In this document: positions 34,936 to 43,260 of the stretch, in pieces
Layout: the number at the start of each line of letters is the position of its first letter
Numbering within the stretch: position 1 is the first letter of the stretch
Assembly (NCBI GenBank): GCA_943369755.1
Contig: CALROG020000025.1
Span: 1 to 58,590 of the forward strand
Direction of reading: 5' to 3'
DNA from: CALROG01 sp943369755
GTDB taxonomy: Bacteria > Pseudomonadota > Gammaproteobacteria > Burkholderiales > Burkholderiaceae_C
DNA: 58,590 nucleotides
Made by a program: the position numbers and the translations under genes
Notes under the pieces: model-generated
The model's database searches: none
Told to the model about the DNA's origin: nothing
The model's input: only the letters and a program-made list of their open reading frames with translations

Positions 34936-36165
34936 ATGGCAAAAGAGTACAAAGATTTGATCGTCGGGCTGGACATCGGCACTGCCAAAGTCATGGTGGT
35001 GGTGGCAGAAGTGCTGCCCGGGGGCGAGCTCAAGCTCGCGGGCCTGGGCGTCGCGCCCAGCAATGGGCTCAAGCGCGGCGTGGTGGTCAATATCGAGGCC
35101 ACGGTGCAGAGCATCCAGCAGGCGCTGAAAGAGGCCGAGCTGATGGCCGACTGCAAGATCACGCGGGTCTATACCGGCATCACCGGCGCACATATTCGGG
35201 GCATCAACTCCAGCGGCATGGTGGCGGTGAAAGACAAGGAAGTCACCCCCGCAGACGTGGCCCGCGTGGTGGAGACGGCGCGCGCCATCAACATCTCTAC
35301 CGACCAGCGGCTGCTGCTGGTGGAGCCGCAAGAGTTCGTGATTGATGGCCAGGACGTGAAGGAGCCGATCGGCATGAGCGGCATCCGCCTGGAGGCCAAG
35401 GTGCACATCGTCACCGGGGCCCAGAGCGCGGCCGAGAACATTCTCAAGTGCGTGCGCCGCTGTGGGCTGGAGGTCGAGCAGTTGCTGCTGAACCCGCTGG
35501 CGTCCAGCCAGGCGGTGCTGACCGACGACGAGAAAGAGCTGGGGGTGGCGATGGTGGACATCGGCGCGGGCACCACCGACGTGGCGATCTTTACCAACGG
35601 GGCCATTCGCCACACCGCCGTGATCCCGATTGCCGGCGACTTGATCACCAGCGACATTGCCATGGCGCTGCGCACGCCGACCAAGGACGCCGAAGACATC
35701 AAGGTCGAAAGCGGATACGCCAAGCAGTTGCTGGCCGACCCCGACCAGCAGGTCGAGGTACCGGGCCTGGGCGACCGCGGCCCTCGCATGCTCAGCCGCC
35801 AGGCACTGGCCGGTGTGATCGAGCCGCGGGTCGAAGAGATTTTCTCGCTGGTGCACCAGGTGGTGCGTGAGTCCGGCTATGAAGAGGTGCTGAGCTCGGG
35901 CATTGTGCTCACCGGTGGCAGCGCGGTGATGCCGGGCATGCTGGAGCTGGGGGAGGACATCTTCCTCAAGCCGGTGCGCCGGGGCAACCCCAAATACATC
36001 GGTGCGCTGGCCGACATGGTGGCCCAGCCGCGTGCCGCCACCGTGATGGGCTTGCTGGAAGAAGCCCGCATTGCACGCCTGCGCGGCTTCCGGGTGGCCC
36101 AGAAAAACGGTTCCATGAAAACCGCTTACGGCCGGGTCAAAGATTTCATCATCGGGAATTTTTGA
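34936..36165 (+). CDS. ftsA: Cell division protein FtsA
   Basis: A 409-residue actin-like ATPase that anchors FtsZ to the membrane. LIVGLDIGTAKVMVVVAEV (phosphate 1), AMVDIGAGTTDVAIFTNGA (phosphate 2) and IVLTGGSAVMPGMLELGEDI (adenosine) motifs are present, with the 1C domain between. The C-terminal amphipathic anchor is probably YGRVKDFIIGNF. The TGA stop directly abuts a family 2 repeat whose first bases read ATGACCCCCC. Confidence 0.96.
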   Translation: MAKEYKDLIVGLDIGTAKVMVVVAEVLPGGELKLAGLGVAPSNGLKRGVVVNIEATVQSIQQALKEAELMADCKITRVYTGITGAHIRGINSSGMVAVKDKEVTPADVARVVETARAINISTDQRLLLVEPQEFVIDGQDVKEPIGMSGIRLEAKVHIVTGAQSAAENILKCVRRCGLEVEQLLLNPLASSQAVLTDDEKELGVAMVDIGAGTTDVAIFTNGAIRHTAVIPIAGDLITSDIAMALRTPTKDAEDIKVESGYAKQLLADPDQQVEVPGLGDRGPRMLSRQALAGVIEPRVEEIFSLVHQVVRESGYEEVLSSGIVLTGGSAVMPGMLELGEDIFLKPVRRGNPKYIGALADMVAQPRAATVMGLLEEARIARLRGFRVAQKNGSMKTAYGRVKDFIIGNF

Positions 36166-36250
36166 TGACCCCCCCGAAGCGTCCTGCGGCCGCGTTCCCC
36201 CCCAGGGGGGCGCCACCAGCGGCCCGGCAAAGCCGGTTCCGCGGTGGCCC
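36165..36250 (+). repeat. Family 2 intergenic repeat between ftsA and ftsZ
   Basis: It begins ATGACCCCCCCGAAGCG immediately at the ftsA stop, has a central CCCCCCCAGGGGGG palindrome near 36200-36213 and a GCCACCAGCGGCCCGGC-type 3' part. It is similar in order and spacing to the copies at 38628 and (reversed) 48001. The remaining 107 bp before ftsZ include AT-rich sequence (ACAACAATTTTTATTTGGCA) but no clear -35/-10 pair. Confidence 0.65.
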
Positions 36251-36357
36251 CCGTCTGCGAAAAGTGCGATGGCGGTGCACCGGCCCGCCCTCATAAAAGA
36301 CCCCGGCAATACAACAATTTTTATTTGGCAACTGCGAACAGATTTCAGGAGAAACAC

Positions 36358-37572
36358 ATGAGCATCGAAATGATTGAAGTCGAAGAATTTCACTCTGGCA
36401 CCCAGATCAAGGTGATCGGCGTCGGTGGAGGTGGCGGCAACGCGGTGGAGCACATGATCAGCCGCTCGGTTCAAGGCGTGGAATTCATCTGCGCCAACAC
36501 CGACGGCCAGGCCCTGGCCCGCAGCGCGGCGCACAAGACCATCCAGTTGGGTGCCAGTGGCCTGGGCGCGGGCAGCAAGCCCGAGAAGGGCCGCGATGCT
36601 GCCGAGCTGGCGGTAGACGACATCCGCGCGGCGATTGCCGGCGCGCACATGTTGTTCATCACCGCCGGCATGGGCGGGGGAACCGGCACTGGCGCTGCCC
36701 CGGTGATTGCGCGGGTGGCCAAGGAGATGGGCATTCTCACCGTGGGCGTGGTCACCAAGCCGTTCGACTGGGAGGGCGGCCGGCGCATGACGAACGCCGA
36801 CAACGGCCTGGCCGAGCTGGAAGCCAATGTCGACTCGTTGATTGTGGTGCTGAATGAAAAGCTGCTTGAAGTGCTGGGTGACGACGTGACCCAGGACGAA
36901 GCCTTTGCCCATGCCAATGACGTGCTGAAGAACGCTGTGGGCGGGATTGCCGAAATCATCAACGAGTACGGCAATGTGAACGTTGACTTTGAAGACGTGC
37001 GCACCGTGATGGGTGAGCCCGGCAAGGCCATGATGGGCACCGCCGTGTCGGCCGGCCCCGACCGCGCCCGCATTGCCGCCGAGCAGGCCGTGGCCTGCCC
37101 GCTGCTGGAAGGCATTGACCTGTCGGGTGCCAAGGGTGTGCTGGTGCTGGTCACGGCGGCCAAGGGCAGCCTGAAGTTGAGCGAGTCCAAGCTGGCCATG
37201 AACACCATCCGTGCCTACGCCTCGCCCGACGCGCATGTGATCTATGGCGCGGCCTACGACGAAAGCCTGGGCGACCAGATGCGCGTGACCGTGGTGGCCA
37301 CCGGCCTGTCCCGCCAGGGCCAGCGCCGTACCGCCCCGCCGCTGCAAGTGCTGCGCACCGGCACCGACAACGTGCCGTTCAACGTGCCAACCATCAACAA
37401 CGCCGTGGGCGGCCCCGGAGCCAATGTGGTCAACCCCGACTACCAGGGCATGAACACGCCCAGCGTCTGGCGCACCAACCGGACCCAGGCCGCCGCCAAG
37501 GTGGACGCGCTGTCTTCGGGCGGCATGGACGACTTTGAAATTCCGGCATTCCTGCGCAAGCAGGCCGACTAA
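36358..37572 (+). CDS. ftsZ: Cell division protein FtsZ
   Basis: A 404-residue tubulin-like GTPase that forms the Z-ring. VIGVGGGGGNAVEHMI is the N-terminal nucleotide loop; ITAGMGGGTGTGAAPVIARV is the tubulin signature; the C-terminal peptide DDFEIPAFLRKQAD, which binds FtsA, is intact. The variable linker is short. Ribosome site AGGAG lies about 7 nt before the ATG at 36358; an in-frame upstream start at 36244 would add an unlike segment overlapping the repeat. An intrinsic terminator follows 22 bp after the stop. Confidence 0.98.
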   Translation: MSIEMIEVEEFHSGTQIKVIGVGGGGGNAVEHMISRSVQGVEFICANTDGQALARSAAHKTIQLGASGLGAGSKPEKGRDAAELAVDDIRAAIAGAHMLFITAGMGGGTGTGAAPVIARVAKEMGILTVGVVTKPFDWEGGRRMTNADNGLAELEANVDSLIVVLNEKLLEVLGDDVTQDEAFAHANDVLKNAVGGIAEIINEYGNVNVDFEDVRTVMGEPGKAMMGTAVSAGPDRARIAAEQAVACPLLEGIDLSGAKGVLVLVTAAKGSLKLSESKLAMNTIRAYASPDAHVIYGAAYDESLGDQMRVTVVATGLSRQGQRRTAPPLQVLRTGTDNVPFNVPTINNAVGGPGANVVNPDYQGMNTPSVWRTNRTQAAAKVDALSSGGMDDFEIPAFLRKQAD

Positions 37573-37593
37573 GGTTCTCCAAGAGGGTGGTTC

Positions 37594-37627
37594 GGGGTGG
37601 GCGCCAGTTTCGGGCTCACCCCTTTTT
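37594..37627 (+). terminator. Intrinsic terminator after ftsZ
   Basis: Arms GGGGTGGGC (37594-37602) and GCTCACCCC (37614-37622) form a 9-bp stem with one G-U pair and an 11-nt loop, followed by TTTTT (37623-37627). lpxC starts 75 bp further, so it needs read-through or its own promoter; no good promoter was seen in that gap. Confidence 0.8.
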
Positions 37628-37701
37628 ATGGCCTTGGGCGATAGGGCCCATCAAACCAGTCAAGGCCGCCACGGTGGCCGCAAAGTTAAAATCCAGCCCG
37701 C

Positions 37702-38625
37702 ATGCTTCAACAACGCACCCTCAAGACCCTGACCAAGGCCGTTGGCGTCGGCCTGCACAGCGGCCAGCGGGTTGAACTGACGCTGCGCCCGGCTCAACCG
37801 GACACGGGCATCGTGTTCCGCCGGGTCGACCTGCCCCAGCCGGTAGACATCCCGGTCTCTGCGTTGGCCGTCACAGACACCCGCCTGGCGTCCACTATTT
37901 CCAGTGGCGGGGCCAAGGTTCACACGGTGGAACACCTGATGTCGGCCTGCGCCGGCCTGGGGATAGACAACCTGTATGTGGACATCACGGCGGAAGAGGT
38001 GCCGATTCTTGATGGGTCGTCGGCCTCGTTCGTGTACTTGCTGCAAAGCGCGGGCATCGAACTGCAAAAGGCACCCAAGCGCTTCATTCGCGTCACTGCG
38101 CCAGTAGAGGTGCGCGAGGGCCAGGGCGACAACCTGAAATGGGCCCGGCTGGAGCCCTACCACGGCTACAAGTTGCGCTTTGAGATTGACTTTGACCACC
38201 GGGTCGTGGACTCGACCGGCCAGCGGGTTGAGTTTGACATGGGCAGTGGCTCCTATTCACGCGACATTGCACGGGCCCGCACCTTCGGCTTCACCAAAGA
38301 TGTAGAGACCATGCGCGCCAACGGTCTGGGGCTGGGTGCCGGCATGGACAATGCCATCGTGATGGACGACTACCGGGTGCTCAACAGCGAGGGCTTGCGC
38401 TACGACGACGAGTTCGTCAAGCACAAGATCCTGGACGCTATGGGCGACCTGTATTTGGTGGGCAAGCCGCTGCTGGCGGCTTACAGCGCCTTTCGCTCGG
38501 GTCATGCGCTGAACAACAAGCTGCTGCGTGAGCTGTTGTCACGCGCCGACGCCTACGAAGTAGTGACCTTTGAAGACGAAAAGCAGGCTCCCGCCGGCTT
38601 TGCCCAACCTGCAAGGGCCTGGTAA
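37702..38625 (+). CDS. lpxC: UDP-3-O-acyl-N-acetylglucosamine deacetylase
   Basis: A 307-residue zinc enzyme, the committed step of lipid A synthesis. LQQRTLKTLTKAVGVGLHSG is the standard start; zinc-ligand and catalytic regions are VHTVEHLMSACAGLGIDNLY (first histidine), ILDGSSASFVYLL, and YDDEFVKHKILDAMGDLYLV with the later ligands; FRSGHALNNKLLREL has the catalytic histidine. Length is normal. It is the last gene of the division cluster and is followed by a family 2 repeat. Confidence 0.97.
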   Translation: MLQQRTLKTLTKAVGVGLHSGQRVELTLRPAQPDTGIVFRRVDLPQPVDIPVSALAVTDTRLASTISSGGAKVHTVEHLMSACAGLGIDNLYVDITAEEVPILDGSSASFVYLLQSAGIELQKAPKRFIRVTAPVEVREGQGDNLKWARLEPYHGYKLRFEIDFDHRVVDSTGQRVEFDMGSGSYSRDIARARTFGFTKDVETMRANGLGLGAGMDNAIVMDDYRVLNSEGLRYDDEFVKHKILDAMGDLYLVGKPLLAAYSAFRSGHALNNKLLRELLSRADAYEVVTFEDEKQAPAGFAQPARAW

Positions 38626-38627
38626 AC

Positions 38628-38710
38628 ATGAGCCCCCACGTTCGCCCACTTCGTGTGGCTCTCTGCCCCCCGAGGGGGCGTTCGCGCCTTGGGGCGGCCC
38701 GGCGGCGCTC
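38628..38710 (+). repeat. Family 2 intergenic repeat between lpxC and the small membrane protein gene
   Basis: It begins ATGAGCCCCCACGTTCGCCC 2 bp after the lpxC stop, has a central CCCCCCGAGGGGG palindrome, and ends CCCGGCGGC. A 22-nt segment at 38685-38706 is exactly the reverse complement of 48005-48026 in the aroE-adjacent copy. Confidence 0.85.
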
Positions 38711-38716
38711 AAGACC

Positions 38717-38893
38717 ATGTTGATCTTTCGCTGGGCGCTCATGCTGCTACTGATCACCTCGGCGGTGCTGTTTGCGTTTTACGGAGGCACCGGTCAGGCC
38801 CGCTTCAAGCGCTGGGGCCTGGTCACGCTGAAGTGGACGCTGATTGCAGCGTTTGGCTTCTTTGGCGTGCTAATTCTCGAGCGGGTGCTGTAG
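38717..38893 (+). CDS. Small two-helix membrane protein, unknown function
   Basis: A 58-residue protein with two hydrophobic helices (LIFRWALMLLLITSAVLFAF and TLKWTLIAAFGFFGVLILE) separated by a short GGTGQARFKRWG loop. I recall small proteins of this kind downstream of lpxC in Burkholderiales but know no function. ATG at 38717 is chosen; a longer frame from 38570 runs through lpxC and the repeat. Its last 24 bp overlap the end of the convergent ruvC. Start and spacing from the repeat make its expression uncertain. Confidence 0.6.
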   Translation: MLIFRWALMLLLITSAVLFAFYGGTGQARFKRWGLVTLKWTLIAAFGFFGVLILERVL

Positions 38894-39421
38894 TTTTTTG
38901 CCCGCGAGCGGGCGCGCACGCATGCCAGCCGCCGCCAGCCGGTCCATGCCTGGCCCGACGTGGGCGTGCGCAATGGCCAGGCCCAGCGCGTCAGCGGCGT
39001 CGCTGCCGGGCAGGCCGGGCAGCTTGAGCAGGCGCTTGACCATCTCCTGCACCTCGGCCTTGCCAGCCTTGCCATAACCAGCCACCGCCTTCTTCATTTG
39101 CAGCGCGGTGTATTCGGCCACCGGCAGGTCGCGCGAGACCAGCGCCGTAATGCAGGCACCGCGGGCCTGGCCCAGCATCAGCGTAGCCTGCGGGTTGACG
39201 TTGACAAAGACAATTTCTACCGAGGCAACATCAGGCGTGTAGCGCTGCACCACTTCAACAATCCCGTCAAACAGTACCTTCAACCGGGCCGGCAAGTCGC
39301 CAGTGGGCAAGTGGGTGGTGCGGATGGTGCCGCTGGCCACATAACTCAGGGCATGGCCGTCGGTGTCGAGCACGCCAAAGCCGGTGGTCTGCAGGCCGGG
39401 GTCGATACCAAGAATTCTCAT
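38870..39421 (-). CDS. ruvC: Holliday junction resolvase RuvC
   Basis: A 183-residue endonuclease that cuts Holliday junctions made movable by RuvAB. MRILGIDPGLQTTGFGVLD contains the first catalytic Asp; VASVEIVFVNVNPQATLMLG has the Glu; and SDAADALGLAIAHAHVG the C-terminal Asp pair. Length is normal. ruvA and ruvB are not adjacent on the visible side. Its ATG lies 3 bp from a family 1 repeat copy that fills the gap to the upstream CdsA-family gene. Confidence 0.96.
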   Translation of the reverse strand: MRILGIDPGLQTTGFGVLDTDGHALSYVASGTIRTTHLPTGDLPARLKVLFDGIVEVVQRYTPDVASVEIVFVNVNPQATLMLGQARGACITALVSRDLPVAEYTALQMKKAVAGYGKAGKAEVQEMVKRLLKLPGLPGSDAADALGLAIAHAHVGPGMDRLAAAGMRARPLAGKKLQHPLEN

Positions 39422-39423
39422 TC

Positions 39424-39476
39424 GCTATTATTTTTATAGTGGCTCACCCATTCGTGGTGCGGGCTACAGGCCAAAA
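39424..39476 (+). repeat. Family 1 dispersed repeat, copy between ruvC and the CdsA-family gene
   Basis: The sequence runs GCTATTATTTTTATAGTGGC, then TCACCCA, a spacer, GGTGCGGGCTACAGGCC and AAAAT. It is the only clear copy mostly outside coding sequence, so it defines the likely element ends. The 3' end overlaps the stop of the CdsA-family gene. Confidence 0.8.
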
Positions 39477-40453
39477 TACCACCGAACCGAATGAAAAAAC
39501 ACCGGTGCGGCGAAGCAAAGCGAATCCACCCGGTCCAGCAGTCCGTTGGCCCCGGTGACGGACTTGCCGTCTTTGCCCCAGCTGGTCACGCCGCGGTCGC
39601 GCTTGAGCGCCTTCATCACCAGGTGGCCGAGCGAGCCCGCCACACAAGCAATGAAGGCCATGGCCAGCGCCTGGCCGGGTTTGAACGGCGTGATGAACGA
39701 CAGCAAGCCGCCCAGAAAGCTGGCCACGCCAATGCCGACGAACCAGCTGCGCCAGTTGAAGCTGCTGCTGACGTTGGGCGCGCTGGGGCTGCGCTTGAGT
39801 CGGCGGGTCACGATGTGCTGCACCACCATGCTGGTTTGCACCACGCACACCAGGAAGAACACCAGGAACGCGTTCTTGCCCTCGTAGTTGCGAAAATCCA
39901 GCAGCAGCAAGGCGGGCACATGGCTCATGCCATAGATGCAGACCATGATGCCCCACTGCAGCTTGGCGTTGCGTTCCAGAAAGCGCTGGGGGTCGTCCGC
40001 AATGGCGCTGACCACGGGAATGGCCAGAAACACATAGACCGGGATGAACACGGTGAACAGGTCAAAGTGTTCGGTACCCGCCAGCCAGAACTGGACTGGC
40101 AGCACCGCAAAGAAGGCCAGCACCAGGCTGCGGTGGTCGCCGCGCCGGGTCGGCGACAGCGTGATGAATTCGCGCAGCGCAAAGAACGACACCAGCGCAA
40201 ACAGCACCGTGGCAACGCCTTCACCGGCAGCCCAGGAGACCCAGAACACCACCACCATCACCCACGACGTGGCCAGCAGCTTGCGGAAGTTGCGCAACTC
40301 GGCGTGCCACGCTTCGTCGTGCAGGCCTTCCTTGCGCTCCCGCAGCGACAGCAAAAAAGCCGCTGCACTGATCAAAATCAGAATGCCGAAGATGACAAGG
40401 AACAGCAGGCCCACCTGCTGCGTAGGGTTGAGGCTGCGCAGATACTGGTTCAT
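39464..40453 (-). CDS. CDP-diglyceride synthetase family (CdsA/YnbB-like)
   Basis: A 329-residue integral membrane enzyme of about eight helices that would make CDP-diacylglycerol from phosphatidate and CTP. The C-terminal signature LVMKALKRDRGVTSWGKDGK followed by GANGLLDRVDSLCF matches the CDP-DAG synthase pattern with its acidic metal site. It is 2 bp downstream of the PlsC-like acyltransferase gene, which would make its substrate. Such PlsC plus CdsA-like pairs occur as accessory copies beside the main cdsA; the main cdsA usually lies with uppS, dxr and bamA, not seen here. Confidence 0.88.
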   Translation of the reverse strand: MNQYLRSLNPTQQVGLLFLVIFGILILISAAAFLLSLRERKEGLHDEAWHAELRNFRKLLATSWVMVVVFWVSWAAGEGVATVLFALVSFFALREFITLSPTRRGDHRSLVLAFFAVLPVQFWLAGTEHFDLFTVFIPVYVFLAIPVVSAIADDPQRFLERNAKLQWGIMVCIYGMSHVPALLLLDFRNYEGKNAFLVFFLVCVVQTSMVVQHIVTRRLKRSPSAPNVSSSFNWRSWFVGIGVASFLGGLLSFITPFKPGQALAMAFIACVAGSLGHLVMKALKRDRGVTSWGKDGKSVTGANGLLDRVDSLCFAAPVFFHSVRWYFGL

Positions 40454-40455
40454 GG

Positions 40456-41136
40456 CTAGACCTCGCGCAGCGCGATCACGGCCAGCCGTGCGCGGTCCAG
40501 GAAGGCGCGGCGTTCTTCGCCGGACTCCAGCTTCAGCGGGGCACCAAAGGTGACCGAGCACAGCACCGGCACTGGCACCACCTCGCCTTTGGGCATGACC
40601 CGCTGCACATTGTTGATCCAGGCCGGCACCAGCACCACGTCCGGGAACTTCTCTGCCAGGCTGTACAGCCCCGACTTGAAGGGCTGCGGCTCTTCTGTAT
40701 TGCCACGCGTGCCTTCGGGAAAGATGATGACCGAGTCGCCATTGGTCAGCGCGTCGATCAGCGGCTGCAACGGGTCTTCGTCGCCCTTGCGCTCGCGGTC
40801 CACATAGATGGCGTTGAACACCGCCGTGGTGATCCATTGCTTGAAAGGGGTTTTGGTCCAGTAGTCACGCGCGGCAATCGGACGGGTAATGCTGCGCAAC
40901 TCTTCGGGCAAAGCCGCCCAGATCATTACCAGGTCGGCATGGCTCTGGTGGTTGGCAAAGTAGATGCGCTGCTCAGCCTTGGGCGGGCAGCCATACCAGC
41001 GGGCCTGGGCACCGGTGAGTACCCGGATCAGGCCCAGCAGGAACAGGCTCATGGCCTTGGCGGCCAGTGAGGACAGCTCGGGCTTCAAAGGGTGGGGGAC
41101 GGCTTGCGCCGGCCGGGCAGTTTGTTCATGGTGCAA
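40456..41136 (-). CDS. 1-acyl-sn-glycerol-3-phosphate acyltransferase (PlsC-like)
   Basis: A protein of up to 226 residues. The acyltransferase motifs are clear: FANHQSHADLVMIW (HX4D), VDRERKGDEDPLQ, and IIFPEGTRGNTEEP (motif III). One hydrophobic segment (AMSLFLLGLIRVLTGA) precedes them. The 5' end is uncertain: the longest frame starts at a TTG (41136) without a ribosome site, and an ATG at 41052 (MSLFLLG) gives 198 residues. It would form phosphatidate for the adjacent CdsA-family enzyme. The 122 bp to the next, divergent, gene contain no gene. Confidence 0.87.
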   Translation of the reverse strand: MHHEQTARPAQAVPHPLKPELSSLAAKAMSLFLLGLIRVLTGAQARWYGCPPKAEQRIYFANHQSHADLVMIWAALPEELRSITRPIAARDYWTKTPFKQWITTAVFNAIYVDRERKGDEDPLQPLIDALTNGDSVIIFPEGTRGNTEEPQPFKSGLYSLAEKFPDVVLVPAWINNVQRVMPKGEVVPVPVLCSVTFGAPLKLESGEERRAFLDRARLAVIALREV

Positions 41137-41258
41137 GTGTAGAGGGCATGCATGTCCGGGTTTTTCATCCCCAATTCAGGTGATGTTCAAACGCGCCACC
41201 GTTTGGTAAACTGCTTGTTACAAATTGAGGCTGCAAGCCGCAACACGCAAAGAACAAC

Positions 41259-42911
41259 ATGACAACGTCTTCCCGCCTACCCATTTTGTTCATCGCCCTT
41301 GTTCTGGCTTCTTGCGGTGGTGGGCAGGAGCCCCCTGCTGCCGACCCGGGCGCTGCCCTGGCGCAAAGCAGCCCGCTGGAAGCAGATGCGGCAAGCTGTG
41401 CGGCAGGTCTTGCAGGCGTGAGCTTGGTGCAGGGGCGCTGCCTGAAGCGGTTCGAGGGCTTCGATATACCTGCAGCGGCGGCACCGCAAACAGCCGCCGC
41501 ACCGCAGTCTGATGGCCTGCCCCAGGCAACAGCCGAGGAAACAACCTTTTTTGCCTGGGCTGAGCGTACCTATGCGAGCGTTTTTCCTGGAACCTCGGTC
41601 AGTGGCTCCGCTGGCATTTTCACCTACCGCTTCTACCCATCAAGCGGCAACTACCTCGCTGTTGCCAGCGGTGGTGTGTATGTATTGGGCCCAATCAGCG
41701 CCGGCGCAATCCAGTACGTTGGTCCGCTGGCCACCTTCAATTGCCTGATTTCCCCGACCACCTGCAACAATTCTGGCGGCTCCAGTGGGGGTGGGTCATC
41801 AGGCTCTTCCAGCGTGAACCTGCCGATTCCAGGCACCTATCAGGTGCTGCAGGCAACCGGCTTACGTAGTCCCACCACCTACCTCCAGGCCGGGTCAACC
41901 TACGTCTTCGACCTGGAGGGCGCGCCGACGGGAAAAGGGACTTTGTCCGATCCGATCCTGCGGCTGTACAACTCACAGGGCATTGAAGTGGCCATGAATG
42001 ACGACTTCGGCGGCTCACTGAATTCACGCATCGTTTACACAGCCACTGGCACCGGTATCTTCCGCTTTGAAGTGTCTGGCTACGGGGGCGGCGTCGGCAC
42101 CTATCTGCTGACGGGTGCCTTCGGCTCCGGCTCCAGTGGCGGCTCAACAGGAGGCGGCTCAACAGGCGGTGGCTCTACGGGCGGTGGCTCGACCGGCGGC
42201 AGCAACAACTTCATCACATGGACCGGCAGTGTCAATGACACCGTCATCAAGGACGCCAACAACGAGAACTTCCAGGTTCGAGCCTCGGACCGACTTGTGT
42301 TCGATCCGTCGAATTCCGGGCTGACGGGCCTTACCGTCAACAGCTCGGCCCAGGTGTTGCGCAACGGCCAGGCGATTGGCTATGTCGGCTCGCTCCCGTC
42401 TTCTTCGGGAGGGGGCAATGTTGCCGTTTTCTTCTGCACCAACGGAAGTCGGCTGGACATCGTGACGACCTCAACCTCCTGGGATCACAATTGTGGAACC
42501 TCAGGGGGCGGAAGCACAGGCGGTGGCAGTACCGGCGGTGGCAATACCGGTGGGGGTAGCACTGGTGGTGGTAACACCGGGGGCGGCACGTCGCGCGGGT
42601 ACTACACCTGGACGGGCAGTGCGAATGGTGAAGTAGTGCTGGATTCGACCGACGAGCGCTTCCGCTTTTACAGCGACAACGGCTGCATTTACAGCGACAA
42701 CACCCGCACCGAATACACCAACTTTTGCCTGTCGGGTGGTGCCACGATTTACTTCAGCGGCTCCAGCTACTCGGTTACCAAGGTGCGCTCCACCACGGGC
42801 CAGTGCATTGCCGGCCTGCTAACGTCCGACGGCTGGTTTGCCGACATCTTCACCAGCGCCGGGCGCATCCAGTACATCCAGCGCGGCAACCGCCGCCCGG
42901 TGAGCTGCTGA
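41259..42911 (+). CDS. Modular lipoprotein A: WAERTY module, PPC domain, two C-terminal modules
   Basis: A 550-residue predicted lipoprotein (signal ending LASC, Cys about 19). Modules in order: residues about 95-165 contain FFAWAERTYASVFPG and IFTYRFYPSSGNYLAV, shared with the next two genes; about 185-285 resemble a bacterial pre-peptidase C-terminal (PPC) domain (TYVFDLEGAPTGKGTLSDPI and NDDFGGSLNSRIVYTATGTG); then module M1 (FITWTGSVNDTVIKDANNEN); then module M2 (YYTWTGSANGEVVLDSTDER, ending RRPVSC). GGGST and GGGNT linkers separate modules. M1 and M2 are not families I recognise. Probably surface or periplasmic; function unknown. Confidence 0.7.
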   Translation: MTTSSRLPILFIALVLASCGGGQEPPAADPGAALAQSSPLEADAASCAAGLAGVSLVQGRCLKRFEGFDIPAAAAPQTAAAPQSDGLPQATAEETTFFAWAERTYASVFPGTSVSGSAGIFTYRFYPSSGNYLAVASGGVYVLGPISAGAIQYVGPLATFNCLISPTTCNNSGGSSGGGSSGSSSVNLPIPGTYQVLQATGLRSPTTYLQAGSTYVFDLEGAPTGKGTLSDPILRLYNSQGIEVAMNDDFGGSLNSRIVYTATGTGIFRFEVSGYGGGVGTYLLTGAFGSGSSGGSTGGGSTGGGSTGGGSTGGSNNFITWTGSVNDTVIKDANNENFQVRASDRLVFDPSNSGLTGLTVNSSAQVLRNGQAIGYVGSLPSSSGGGNVAVFFCTNGSRLDIVTTSTSWDHNCGTSGGGSTGGGSTGGGNTGGGSTGGGNTGGGTSRGYYTWTGSANGEVVLDSTDERFRFYSDNGCIYSDNTRTEYTNFCLSGGATIYFSGSSYSVTKVRSTTGQCIAGLLTSDGWFADIFTSAGRIQYIQRGNRRPVSC

Positions 42912-42984
42912 ACCCCGGGTCCCCTGCTGGCGCAATAGCTTCGCTTGTGACATCAACGCATCCTTTGCCGTGTTGCTGAGTCGC

Positions 42985-43260
42985 ATGTTGAAAACTCCCG
43001 GGCGCATCCTGGCCATTCTGGCGCTGGTAACCCTTGCGTCGTGCGGTGGCGGTGGCGAGCCTGCGCGCGAGGGCAACGCCGGGGTAGCGCCACAGGTCGC
43101 GGCCCTGGCAGCGTCGCCTGAGCAGCCACAAGCGAGCGCCGCAGACACTGCTTTCTTCAGTTGGGCCGAACGCACTTACCCGACCTTCTTCCAGGGCAGC
43201 GCCACCGACGGCGTGGCGGGGATCTACACCTACCGCTTTTACCCGACCAGCCGCAACTAT
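42985..43260 (+). repeat. Duplicated 276-bp lipoprotein 5' module, first copy
   Basis: Ungapped alignment with 44960-45235 shows only five mismatches in 276 positions by hand count. Similarity drops sharply just after the codons for SRNY. Encodes the signal peptide, linker and most of the WAERTY module. Confidence 0.9.

Noticed and set aside
34855..37347. An 830-codon minus-strand frame over ftsA and ftsZ
   Set aside because: Long only because of high GC and codon bias of ftsA/ftsZ; composition is His/Ala/Gly rich and unlike a real protein.
38891..38913. T-run plus GCCCGC/GCGGGC hairpin after the small membrane gene
   Set aside because: The T-run precedes the stem on the plus strand and there is no T-run after it on the minus strand, so it is not a valid terminator in either direction.
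42136..42590. Short GGY-GGY-AGC/ACC-like tandem repeats as a possible CRISPR or VNTR locus
   Set aside because: They encode GGGST/GGGNT linkers in frame in lipoprotein A; there are no spacers, so not CRISPR. Length variation is possible but cannot be seen from one sequence.
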